64,000 bases of DNA from NCBI GenBank assembly GCA_964035575.1, contig OZ037858.1:930001-994000 (forward strand), written 5' to 3'. The DNA comes from Rhynchopus sp. YZ270_cl-10 (taxonomy: Eukaryota > Euglenozoa > Diplonemea > Diplonemida > Diplonemidae). The position numbers were made by a program, and so were the translations under genes. Shown here one piece after another: positions 1 to 8,666 of this stretch (its first letter is position 1; every line of letters begins with the position of its first letter). The notes under the pieces are model-generated. The model searched no databases. It saw only the letters and a list, made by a program, of their open reading frames with translations, and had not been told where the DNA came from.

Positions 1-1409
1 AGTGCGAAAACGCTTTTTCACTTAACTTTGTACCAAAATGTTTTTTCGGGTTGTGGGGTGAGGGGAACAGGCGAGATTTCTTTTAAAAATGTAAACCACA
101 CCCAAGCGCAACACTCCGGGGTTCGATAACCCGCGGAGTGTCAGTGCCTGCGTCCCAGAGGCGTTTGCACTATCAACTTCACTTTAAATTCGAACATCAG
201 AAAACATGCCGATGAACCAAAATTCATCTTTCAACTTTTCTCCTTCTCATATACCTTCTTTTCGTCAGAAAATAATGTATATGAAACAACTTTTCTGTAT
301 TTTTGTTTTCATAAGTGTGACACTATGTCTTTCTTCAAGACAGCATGCCATACACAGGTTCTTCATTCCCTACCCCTTAAATCGTTTGTCGGAGATGTTA
401 TTTTTTTAGCAATGGTGAAATAACCTTGCGAGCAAGTTCTACCCCTTGCACTGTATACTTATGTCCTTTATCAGTTTCTTTCCTCTGTGCTAACGCTGAG
501 ATTTTAAATAAAACAAAAAACCGCTCAAGGTTGTGATGTGCTTTGTAGCCATTTTCCTCAGGTTAGGTGACCAAGCGCTGTTCGGGCTTAGGTTTATTTG
601 TACCAACTTTCTCTCTCTTTTTCTTTTTCTTTCTTCTGATTCAGAGCTGGCAAAAAGAGCCCCTCTGGACAGTGGAAGAGCAAATACACAGATCCGGACT
701 TATCAGGGACGTTCAACTGGCCTTTTTGGTTTTCTTCTTGGTTACTCATCTATAACCCAACTTTGATTTTTTCGTTTTTTCCCCCCTTCTTTGTTTTGGT
801 GTCTCTGTACACAGAAGACCGCTTTCAATTTCTCATTTTTTTTGAAGCAACGCCAATTCCCCCTTTTTTTGAATTTTTCTTTATTCCTGCAACACTCTGT
901 GAAGCTATCTCTATTGACAAGAGAACTGGCTGTGTTTGCGGGATGTCAATAAAACCCAAAAAAAAAATTAGTATTTGTGCACAACGGGTTTTCTTACACA
1001 AGGTTGGAGGGGTTGGGTTGGGGAAAAGGGGGGGGGGGGGGGGAATGGTGTGTTCTCATTTACGTCGCTCGATATAGTCTTATCTGACCCCGCCCTGCAA
1101 TGCTCATGCTATAGAGAGTGGTTGCTGGGGTGGAAAAGGAAGGGTGTGTTTTCGCCCCTTCTTCGCCCTTTCCTGCTGTACATTATTGTGGAGCCTTTAC
1201 GCAAACATCTTTGTTCTATTAAAAGAAAGTGGGGCACACACCACTATTCTATCTCCTTTTCATTAAAAGAAAACCTGAAGGAAAATAACGCGAATACCAA
1301 AACTCTTTTTATCTCCCTTTTTGAATGATCTGCCTCCACCCGTGTTACCATATACCCTCGTGCAGATATATCTTTCTTCATACTTACGTTTTATAACAAA
1401 AGCCTGACA
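1..1409. other. Spacer without a supported gene
   Basis: No convincing coding region is visible: open frames here are short, rich in Phe/Leu/Ser from T-runs, and lack family features. The stretch holds one hairpin element (143-171), several T-rich tracts and a long G-run near 1022-1041. The last part before the sulfatase ATG has a pyrimidine-rich run ending in GTGCAG near 1366, a possible splice acceptor in the 5' leader. Confidence 0.6.
143..185 (+). repeat. Hairpin element, AGTGC/GCACT type
   Basis: AGTGC at 143-147 pairs with GCACT at 167-171 around a loop containing CCAGAGG; ATCAACTTCACTTT follows. Nearly the same sequence recurs in the phosphate-transporter spacers (22152) and in an intron at 53876. 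Confidence 0.7.
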
Positions 1410-4346
1410 ATGCGGGTGTGGGCTGCTGCCGTTGCATTGGTGCTTCTGTCCGGCGAGGCTGCTGGGTTGGGGAGGACTGTGCGTGACTGCGAAACGATCG
1501 CAAACAAGTTCCGCAACACATGTGTGTCTGAAGACGGCCCTGTGGACCTGGCGTCGCATGTGGGTGAGACGATGTCGTGTCCTGCAGGCCCGTCGTGTCC
1601 GGGGGAGGTGACCGGAGGGATGTGCTCGTGGCAGAGGAAGCTGTGTGTGTCGTGCCGTCGGAGTGGTGGTGTGACGCGCATGCGTGTGCAGACAAACGGC
1701 ATGCCCGGGTCGTGCTACACGTCGCCGGTTGCGCCCGAGGAGCAGGACAACGACTTCGAAGTTGACTTCAACGTCGCAGTGACGGAGCGTGTCGTGCCCA
1801 CCACGCAGGACGAGGTCAACGACGCTCTCTGTGACATCCAGGTGCATTCTGCCGTGCCCGAGGAGTCGCACTTTGAACTGCTCGGGAGCGGAAGCATGCG
1901 TACGACAACCGGCATTGCGCTTGACGGCATCCCCTACTTCAACCAGATGAGCGCAGACAACGTCGACCCCTTTTACCCTGCCTGGGTTCCTCCCACAACA
2001 GGGGACCTGCCGCCAGTGGAGGCTGTGGATATGTGCCTTGGGCATGCAACGACGTACCACTACCACCTGATCTCGCCCTGTGTTATCGCACCAGGGTCGC
2101 AAGGGGACGAGCCTGGTCCTTGCAGATCGGGGGGCAGAAACCCATGTGACCCTGTGGAGCAGGCAATGTCTGAGTACCCTGCTGAACTTGTTGTGATTGG
2201 GATTGCCAAGGACGGGCACGTGATGTACGGACCGTACCTGAGCAACGGGGAGGAGGCTGTGGAAGCTGGGCTTGACGTCTGCAACGGAGCTGTTGGTCTT
2301 GCGGAGTGCGATGACAGCTACGCCTACTTCGGCACCCGCACGTTCCCATACCTCTCTGGGTGCTTTGGGGCAGGTGGGAGACCTGACTTTGTCCCGCAGT
2401 GCACGACGAACGGGCCTTCGTCTTATTCCCCAGCAAAGTCGGCTTGCGAATGGACCGGCCCTGAGGAGGTTCCTGCTGCACCAACTTCCGCACCATCAAC
2501 TTCCGCACCAACTACTTCCGCGCCAACTACTTCTGCACCAACTACTGCTGCACCATCAACTTCCGCACCATCAACTTCCGCGCCAACTACTTCTGCACCA
2601 TCAACTTCCGCACCAACTACTGCTGCACCATCAACTTCCGCACCAACTACTTCCGCACCAACTACTGCTGCACCATCAACTTCCGCGCCAACTACTGCTG
2701 CACCAACTGCCCAGCCCACTTCGGCGCCCACTGTTGAACCCACTGCTGCGCCGAGTAGACCAAACTTTGTGATCTTCATGCCAGATGACTTCGTGTTTCT
2801 GTGGGACGAGGCACCTGCGGGCACAGAAACCCTTCGTGTGAGACCCCCAACGCCGAACATGGACAGGGTGCGTGCCGAGGGTGCTGTGTTCGAGCGTGCG
2901 TACACGGTGGGGCCCAAGTGTGCGCCTTCAAGGTTCGCACTGCTGGCAGGACGCTACGGCAGCAGAGGCGTGTATGCCAGGTCCTTGTCGCAGAGGCAGA
3001 ACAGAGATGATGCTGCCTGGACGGGGCGTGTGAACATCGACGTGCCGCCCACAAAGTTGACGGACACCGACCTGACAGAGAACCTGCAGACAGCCCTGTC
3101 AGCGGAGGGGTACGAGACCATCCACTCAGGAAAGTGGCATCTGTTCCCATCCAGCCTTGAGGCTGGGTACCTTGCGTCGTACGAGACACTTGAGGCTGAC
3201 ATCAAGGCGTCAGGGTTCACAACGGTGGCGTCTGCATATGCAACGAACATGGACACCGATGGTGCCACTGACGGGAAGGGACACACCTGGTCACACAACT
3301 ACGAGTGGATGGTGAGCACGTCGCTGACAGCAGTGCAGAAGGCGGTTGCAGACAAGAAGTCGTTCTTCCTCCACTTCACACCGACGGGTCCACACAACCC
3401 TAAGACGAAGGACGCACTTGAGAGGGACATCCGCGACACCCCGCTGGGGAAGCTTGACGAGGCACCTGTGACCACAATGCGCACACGTGCACAACTGTGG
3501 GAGGACGCTGAGGAGTTGTCAAGTGCGTCGGCTGTGCAGGAGACGCTTGCTTCGCACATGTGGGTGGACGATGCTCTTGGCGCTGTGCTGACAGGTCTGG
3601 AGGATCTGGACGTGCTGGACAACACTGTTGTGGTGCTGTGCACTGACCACGGAACAGCTGGCGGGAAGGGGACTGTGGCAGAGCTGGGCACACGCACGAT
3701 GCAGGCAGTGCGCTACCCTGCAGAGGTGGCGGCGGGGACAACGATTCCGTCTGTTGTGACGAACATCGACACGGCGGCTACGTTCTTGGACTGGGGGAAC
3801 GCAGCAGCAGCAGCGGGGTTTGCTCTGGACGGTGAGTCGTGGCGTGTGGAGGCTGCGGGAGGTGTGCGTGCGACAACACGCCCGAAGGCAATGGAGATGC
3901 TGACTGCGCGTGCTGTGGTGGTGGGGAACTACAAGTACACGGACGAGGGGAGCGGCACTGTGCCGAGTCTGTACGACCTGAGCGTTGACCCCACTGAGGG
4001 GAAGGATGTGTCTGGCGAGGGCAGCTACGCGACTGTGCTTGCGGACATGCAGCGCTACTTTGCCTGCCACTTGGAGTCGACGTCTGCACTGGAGGGTGGT
4101 GCTGGGTGCACTGCCGAGGTCATTGCTAACCCATTTGCATCGGCACACCGTGGTGCGTCTGTGCTGTCTGCCGACGAGCCCACCAACGACACTGTGCTGC
4201 CAGCTGAGTCGCTCCCTCTGTTTGCCGCCTGCCTTGTTGCCGTTGCCGTTGTCCTGGCAGCTGTGGTGGCTGCACTGTTGTGCGCACGCCGCAGGGAGGC
4301 TGCACGCATGTCTGTAGTCAAGGAGGTGCATGCTGACTGTGTCTGA
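1410..4346 (+). CDS. Membrane-anchored YHYH-domain sulfatase
   Basis: Predicted 978-residue type I membrane sulfatase, intronless. A signal peptide (about residues 1-20) leads into a Cys-rich region and a YHYH domain (motif at 216-219, followed by a GIAKDGHVMYGPY stretch). Residues about 357-447 are a mucin-like Ala-Pro-Thr-Ser linker built from a 15-bp repeat. The sulfatase domain follows: MPDD metal-binding start at 457-460, CAPSR formylglycine motif with Cys504, GKWH at 574-577, His662 in TGPHN, and DHG at 746-748. All the expected catalytic and metal positions are present, so it should be active on sulfate esters outside the cell or in a secretory compartment. A hydrophobic helix at about 935-960 and a basic tail anchor it. 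The substrate cannot be read from the sequence. YHYH fused to a sulfatase is unusual. Codon use is strongly GC-biased, like the transporter array. Confidence 0.88.
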   Translation: MRVWAAAVALVLLSGEAAGLGRTVRDCETIANKFRNTCVSEDGPVDLASHVGETMSCPAGPSCPGEVTGGMCSWQRKLCVSCRRSGGVTRMRVQTNGMPGSCYTSPVAPEEQDNDFEVDFNVAVTERVVPTTQDEVNDALCDIQVHSAVPEESHFELLGSGSMRTTTGIALDGIPYFNQMSADNVDPFYPAWVPPTTGDLPPVEAVDMCLGHATTYHYHLISPCVIAPGSQGDEPGPCRSGGRNPCDPVEQAMSEYPAELVVIGIAKDGHVMYGPYLSNGEEAVEAGLDVCNGAVGLAECDDSYAYFGTRTFPYLSGCFGAGGRPDFVPQCTTNGPSSYSPAKSACEWTGPEEVPAAPTSAPSTSAPTTSAPTTSAPTTAAPSTSAPSTSAPTTSAPSTSAPTTAAPSTSAPTTSAPTTAAPSTSAPTTAAPTAQPTSAPTVEPTAAPSRPNFVIFMPDDFVFLWDEAPAGTETLRVRPPTPNMDRVRAEGAVFERAYTVGPKCAPSRFALLAGRYGSRGVYARSLSQRQNRDDAAWTGRVNIDVPPTKLTDTDLTENLQTALSAEGYETIHSGKWHLFPSSLEAGYLASYETLEADIKASGFTTVASAYATNMDTDGATDGKGHTWSHNYEWMVSTSLTAVQKAVADKKSFFLHFTPTGPHNPKTKDALERDIRDTPLGKLDEAPVTTMRTRAQLWEDAEELSSASAVQETLASHMWVDDALGAVLTGLEDLDVLDNTVVVLCTDHGTAGGKGTVAELGTRTMQAVRYPAEVAAGTTIPSVVTNIDTAATFLDWGNAAAAAGFALDGESWRVEAAGGVRATTRPKAMEMLTARAVVVGNYKYTDEGSGTVPSLYDLSVDPTEGKDVSGEGSYATVLADMQRYFACHLESTSALEGGAGCTAEVIANPFASAHRGASVLSADEPTNDTVLPAESLPLFAACLVAVAVVLAAVVAALLCARRREAARMSVVKEVHADCV
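2476..2750 (+). repeat. In-frame 15-bp minisatellite (APTTS/APSTS linker)
   Basis: Tandem copies of a 15-bp unit encode Ala-Pro-Thr/Ser-Thr-Ser repeats between the YHYH and sulfatase domains. The unit is a multiple of three, so copy-number change keeps the frame. The product is probably an O-glycosylated spacer. Confidence 0.85.
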
Positions 4347-4631
4347 TACCTTTTGTTCTGTCTGTTGTGTTTTTTTTTTTATGTTTTGCTCTTTGCCCTT
4401 AGTGTTTCGATATCCCATACATTCATCTTACAACCTTTCTTGTGAACAGAAGGTTTATGAAAATTTTCTTCAACCTTTCTTTTAAATGGAAACACAACGA
4501 ACACTCTCTTTTGGCGCCGTTCGTGCGAAATACGAGAAATGTGATAGCGGTGCACGTTGTTTGTTTGCTTACTGCGACGAACACGTGTCCCCATGACCAC
4601 CACAAATTGACGCATTAAAGCTGTTTATTTG

Positions 4632-4671
4632 GAGACTGAGCGCATTTGGGCAACAAAATACGCTCAGTTTC
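4632..4671 (+). repeat. Hairpin with GAGACTGAGCG / CGCTCAGTTTC arms
   Basis: An 11-nt arm at 4632-4642 pairs with 4661-4671 with one G-T wobble and a loop of about 18 nt. It lies 285 nt after the sulfatase stop. The arm order resembles the TGACTAAGC-type hairpins, but the loop is longer. Confidence 0.5.
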
Positions 4672-5095
4672 GGGTGTGCTTTTTGGGGGGTGTTCATCAG
4701 AAGAAGGTGTCCACCCACACTTGCTCATTCCTAATACAGGGGCCCTCCGCCATAATAGCCTTTGGCGACTTACTTTCTCTGCACACCGTCGTTTCTTACC
4801 CCCCGACTGGGGTAGTACAAGAGGGGGGGGGGGGGTTGCGACTGAGCTGTCTTGCTCAAACCCTCTCCTTCTTGGTGGACTGTTTTCACTGCGGTATTGA
4901 GCATACCCCTTTTTTTTTTCGCCCTGACCATTGCGGAATTTTGAACATTTTTATTATTATTTTTCTACATTCTCAAGGTGTCTTTGCCTTAGAAAAAATG
5001 CAATGCGTGTATCCGCGCGTTGTTTTCTTGTTAGTGCTCTCTACTCTCTACTCTCTGCTCTCTGCCCAATGGGGTTTGTTAACCCGCGGAGAACC

Positions 5096-5145
5096 AGCGC
5101 CGTCCGATGTACGGCAAGGTGTTTGCACTTTCAACGTCTTATTCT
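5096..5145 (+). repeat. Hairpin element, diverged AGTGC/GCACT type
   Basis: Shares the CCGCGGAG lead-in and the GTTTGCACTTTCAAC tail with the element at 143. The centre now forms its own perfect stem, GCCGT (5099-5103) with ACGGC (5111-5115). Confidence 0.5.
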
Positions 5146-5497
5146 TGTCTTATTCTTTTTTGTAGGTATATAACCTACGGAATTTGGAAATCCCGAACAT
5201 TTTATTGCTCAATTTTCACTTCACAAACGTGTATCGCGTTTTTATATTCATTGGCGTTGTGCATGTTTTCTTCAACTCTTGATGGGCGATTCGCCCCTCC
5301 ATTTCGACTTTGTTTAAATAAATATGTCCATGAGATTCATTGATCTTTTCTCCCTTTTCTTTGTCGGTGTTGTTGCCCTATCAAGGCACCGACTGCCTCA
5401 CTTGGTGTCCAATCTATTTTGTTTTGTTTTTTACCCCCTCTTAATTTGCCCACAGGGCAATGTGACAAAAGGACCCCAAATAAAATTATTTCCCCTC

Positions 5498-5530
5498 CGC
5501 CCCCTTTTGGGGGCGATTTTTTAGTTTTTT
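5498..5530 (+). terminator. GC-stem hairpin followed by T-run
   Basis: CGCCCCC at 5498-5504 pairs perfectly with GGGGGCG at 5509-5515 around TTTT and is followed by a long T-rich tract. The shape is like an intrinsic terminator. In a eukaryote it might be a Pol III stop or a 3'-end structure; function is inferred only. Confidence 0.35.
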
Positions 5531-6531
5531 TTTTTTTTGGTACGAATTCGTTGCTACGATAAGCATCTCACGAAGCCGTGTACACTGTTTTCTTACTTCT
5601 CATTGCTATCGTCAACAACCATAAATGAAATAGGAAAAAAAATGGAAAAAGCTACACACAAAAATACCGCACTAATTTTCCACATTTTGCGCATGGGAAT
5701 ACCCATTTTCGCCCGGAATTTCCATAACAGCGCTGCAAACCATATGGGAAAGAAAACTGATACAAGCGGGTGTGTGTAAAAGGGTTGAGTGGATACCACG
5801 ACTCTCTTCCCCTTGCGAAAGTGCCAACCTTTTTTTTTTTTTGGTTTTGTGAATGTGTCTGATCCTGAGAGGGTGACGGATACGTTCTCAACATTCTCTT
5901 TGTCGTTGTTGTTTATATTATCATCCCCATAGTTTGTGCCTTTTCTCTCGTATTGACTCACTCTTTCATGACGTAGGTGGGTGTGTGGGTGACTACATGC
6001 AATGTGATGCGGTTCCCTTGTGACCACCTTCGTTGATCACTACCTATCCCGAGTGTTAAGGCTTTTAACGGAGAGACGTGTCCATGTCGCTATTCGACAG
6101 TCGGCACTGTCCCTCATTTCTTGATGATAATATTATTCAAAAAAAAAAAAAAACTCTTGCTTTTTCTTGTCTTTTGAGGGAAAAAACTGAAACCTAGTAC
6201 CAAACCTTGTACACACCTGATGTCGCGGTTGTTGTGTCTCTGCCGTGGCTGTGGCGGCACTTCACCAATGAACATGGTCTGCATTCCCTGTGGTCCTTCA
6301 GAGCGTTTTGCAAAACGCCATCAGGTTTTTTTTTTTTGTATCTGGCTTGTCTGTCCTTGCTCTTTCTACAGACGCGTTTTGTTGCAGTGTTTTAATATAT
6401 CCTACTAAGGGTGTGAGTGTGTTATAGGATACGCTACAAATATATAAGATGTCTGTTCTCTTTTCAGTGGTTTAAATTTTATACTGAAATGTATAATGCC
6501 CTCATCCCCTCCCACTTTTGTTTCGTTACTT

Positions 6532-6576
6532 GAAAGATGTCTGTGCACGATGGGTACGTTCATCTTGCAAGCTTTC
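6532..6576 (+). repeat. Hairpin element, GATG..CATC type
   Basis: GAAAGATG with CATCTT, and GTGC with the facing GTAC, form a long imperfect stem around an ACGATGG loop. An outer GAAAG/CTTTC clamp closes it. Confidence 0.6.
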
Positions 6577-6933
6577 AAAATTGACCGCATTCCCTTTTGT
6601 TTGAACTTGAAATTTCTTGAAATTTCTCTTCTTTCCTTACCCCCCTCTCCCCTTTTAAAGGTGACACCTACCGATATCTGTTGTCGTAGGTTCATCTTAA
6701 CTCAACCTTCTTCTCTAGTTTTTTTTTACAGCGGGACGAGAGCTGCATGCGGTCAAAAAAAAACAAAGCGAACACCCAAACCCTTTTTCCCCTCCTCCTT
6801 CCTTACCTATGCAGTTCCCTCACACAGACGTTGTAGTTCCCAGCAGGCGTTGCTGTGCAATACACTCCATCCTCCTCCTCCTCCTCCTCCTCCTCCTTCT
6901 CCCCTTCACATTACCCAACAGAAAACCTTACCC

Positions 6934-7647
6934 ATGCGCACAGTATGTCTCCTCGCTGCCTGCGTTGTGGCTGCCTCGGAGCCTCTGATGGAGTTGAAGG
7001 TGCCGAACTGCCGTGATGGGACAGCTTCGGTTGCACATTACTATGTGACTACTGCAGTGGGTATGGAGTTGCCGAAACAGCACACGAGTGCCGAGGTGTG
7101 CTGGGGCGATGCAGGGTGGAAGGTTGCGATGCGCGCAAACGACAGCTACGTGTTCTCGCCCTACGATGCGTGCAACGCTGCAGTGTGGATGAAGAGTGAC
7201 GTCATGGAGGTCTTCTTCGCCCCGGTCCTCACAGCAGACACCGCGCCGCAGTACTATTACGAGATGGACACCACCCCATCCGGTGCTCTCTTTGGCGCAG
7301 TCATCAACAACACCCTTGCCAACGACACCTGCAAGCTGACCCACTGCACCGCAGGCCCCCTCCCCTGTACAGGCAAGGCAACCTTCCCTGCAGGCATCAC
7401 CTCCGTCGCAGCAAACGCGACAGACGGGTGGACCGTAACCCTCTCCGTCCCCTGGACCATCTTCGCGGAAGAATACCGCCCAAAAGACGGCGTCCCGCAC
7501 AACGTCTGGCGCGCGAACTTTTACCGCTACGACTACCCTAAAGGCCCCGACAGCGGGTACGATGACTTTGAACTGCAAGGGTGGAGCCCAACACACAACC
7601 CCAGCTTCCACATCCCACAGCGGTTTGGCGTATTGGTGCCTGTCTAG
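6934..7647 (+). CDS. Secreted CBM9-like carbohydrate-binding protein
   Basis: 237-residue predicted secreted protein, intronless. The start at 6934 is chosen because it gives a clean signal peptide (MRTVCLLAACVVAAS); the upstream in-frame extension is low-complexity and crosses a (CTC)n tract. The mature part looks like one carbohydrate-binding module family 9-like beta-sandwich: VCWGDAGWKVAMRAND, a YYYEMDTTPSGALFGAVINN strand pair, GWTVTLSVPWTIF, VWRANFYRYDYP and the closing WSPTHNPSFHIPQRFGVL, the order typical of CBM9-like domains. There are several N-glycosylation sequons. No catalytic domain is attached, so it probably binds glycans outside the cell. Its neighbour is the sulfatase, which could act on sulfated glycans; that link is inference. 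Confidence 0.72.
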   Translation: MRTVCLLAACVVAASEPLMELKVPNCRDGTASVAHYYVTTAVGMELPKQHTSAEVCWGDAGWKVAMRANDSYVFSPYDACNAAVWMKSDVMEVFFAPVLTADTAPQYYYEMDTTPSGALFGAVINNTLANDTCKLTHCTAGPLPCTGKATFPAGITSVAANATDGWTVTLSVPWTIFAEEYRPKDGVPHNVWRANFYRYDYPKGPDSGYDDFELQGWSPTHNPSFHIPQRFGVLVPV

Positions 7648-7670
7648 GAGTGGGTTGAAACTGCATTGTA

Positions 7671-7715
7671 GGTGACTAAACAGAAGTTTGGTTTCATCTT
7701 CCGAACTGTTTTTTT
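7671..7715 (+). repeat. Hairpin element, TGACTAA type
   Basis: TGACTAAAC pairs with GTTTGGTTTCA around AGAA, followed by TCTTCC and a T-run. Arms differ from other copies but remain complementary. Confidence 0.6.
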
Positions 7716-7717
7716 TT

Positions 7718-7757
7718 CAGTGCGGTGTCTGGTGAGGCGTTTGCAGTTCAGCTTATC
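7718..7757 (+). repeat. Weak hairpin element, AGTGC type
   Basis: Resembles the 143 element (AGTGC, then GAGGCGTTTGCAG, then TTCAGCTTATC), but the outer pairing is imperfect. Confidence 0.35.
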
Positions 7758-7760
7758 TTT

Positions 7761-7790
7761 GGTGACTGAAAGAGAGTTAGTCGTCGTCGT
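7761..7790 (+). repeat. Hairpin element, GGTGACT type
   Basis: GACTGA pairs with TTAGTC around AAGAGAG. It keeps the GAGAG loop seen in other copies. Confidence 0.45.
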
Positions 7791-7867
7791 AAATGGTGCT
7801 TTGTGTTCACTCCCCTGATTTCCTCTTTAAATTCTGTAAAAAAAGAAAAGAAAACAACAGCGTTCGT

Positions 7868-7905
7868 GAAGGATATGTGTGCACAAGGCGCATTTTTCAT
7901 CCTTC
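7868..7905 (+). repeat. Hairpin element, long GATG..CATC type
   Basis: GAAGGAT pairs perfectly with ATCCTTC, and ATGTGTGC faces GCGCATTTTTCAT. One of the longest stems of the family. Confidence 0.65.
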
Positions 7906-8110
7906 GACTGTTGAGCTGCCATCACACCAATGTGTGTGTCCCTTTATTGCTGATGTTGTTTTTTTTTGTGGATAGTTTTTGTAAGGATGTGGCGTACCCT
8001 TGATGTGCGTTGGTCTTTTTCAAGATTCTTTTTCGAACAAAGGTTTGCTGCAATGTAGGTTCGCCGCCTACACTTGCCATGTGTTGCCTTTCTTTAACCC
8101 ACAGAACATC

Positions 8111-8157
8111 AGCGCCTTGCGTACCAGAGGCGTTTGTACTATCAACTTCACTTTTTC
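8111..8157 (+). repeat. Hairpin element, AGTGC type variant
   Basis: AGCGCCTTGCG, loop with CCAGAGG, CGTTTGTACT, then ATCAACTTCACTTTTT. Close to the 143 copy with changes in both arms. Confidence 0.6.
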
Positions 8158-8175
8158 CCCACCCCTTTTTTTTAG

Positions 8176-8205
8176 GTGACTAACCGAAGTTCTCTTCGTC
8201 GTCAC
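8176..8205 (+). repeat. Hairpin element, GTGACTAACCGAAG / CTTCGTCGTCAC
   Basis: GTGAC with GTCAC and CGAAG with CTTCG form a near-complete stem with a short loop. It lies directly after a TTTTTTTTAG tract. Confidence 0.55.
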
Positions 8206-8354
8206 GTTTTCTTTTACTTTTTTTTTTTCAAAAAAATATTGCTTATCGCCATTGCGCCATTTATTTTGAGGTCGTCTGCAACAACAACGTGACCGAGACT
8301 GCGTGTGTTCATCATTGTGTTGTGTGTTTTTTCTCTTTTTTGTGGACTTCATTT

Positions 8355-8376
8355 TGACCCCGTCTCGTGGGGGTCA
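8355..8376 (+). repeat. TGACCCC / GGGGTCA hairpin
   Basis: A perfect 7-bp stem, 8355-8361 with 8370-8376, loop GTCTCGTG. It sits 13 nt before the next hairpin element. It lacks the shared GAGAGG motif, so I keep it separate from the family. Confidence 0.45.
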
Positions 8377-8388
8377 CCAACCTTTTCC

Positions 8389-8424
8389 AGGTGACTAAGT
8401 ATACGTGATGCTTAGGTTCACCTT
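8389..8424 (+). repeat. Hairpin element, TGACTAAG..CTTAGGTTCA type
   Basis: AGGTGACTAAG pairs with CTTAGGTTCACCT with a two-base bulge. A clear example of this subtype. Confidence 0.7.
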
Positions 8425-8666
8425 GCAGTACGTTTTAGTCTATTCACTTCAGAGTAGCGTCTCTTACGGAACGGCATCGGTTTCTGATGCAGATTGCTTC
8501 GTCGGGCCTCTCTTCCCTCCCTCCCCCATATTTTGTTATGGGTTAGCAACGTTAAAGAATAGAATTTTTGCATTGTCTTTTGCCCTAACCTTTGTTTCCT
8601 CGAGCCTCAGCACACTTACCCACTCAGGGACACAGCACCACGAAAAGGAGCTCTACACGTGCTAGC

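Larger units (their letters stand above)
4347..6933. other. 2.6-kb spacer without a supported gene
   Basis: No frame here has family features or sustained codon bias. It contains hairpins at 4632-4671, 5096-5130, 5498-5515 and 6532-6576, G- and T-runs, AATAAA-like sequences and a (CTC)n tract near 6868. The end (CACATTACCCAACAG, last base 6921) looks like a 3' splice site 12 nt before the next ATG. Confidence 0.55.
7648..8666. other. Spacer packed with hairpin elements
   Basis: No gene is supported. In about 750 nt there are six or seven hairpins (7671, 7718, 7761, 7868, 8111, 8176, 8355, 8389), the densest cluster in the window. Before the ArfGAP start, CCTAAC at about 8584 and CTCAG ending at 8610 resemble a branch point and acceptor with no coding exon upstream. 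Confidence 0.6.

Noticed and set aside
6496-6933. N-terminal extension of the CBM9-like protein
   Set aside because: Runs through a hairpin and a (CTC)n tract giving poly-Pro; it would bury the clear signal peptide at 6934.
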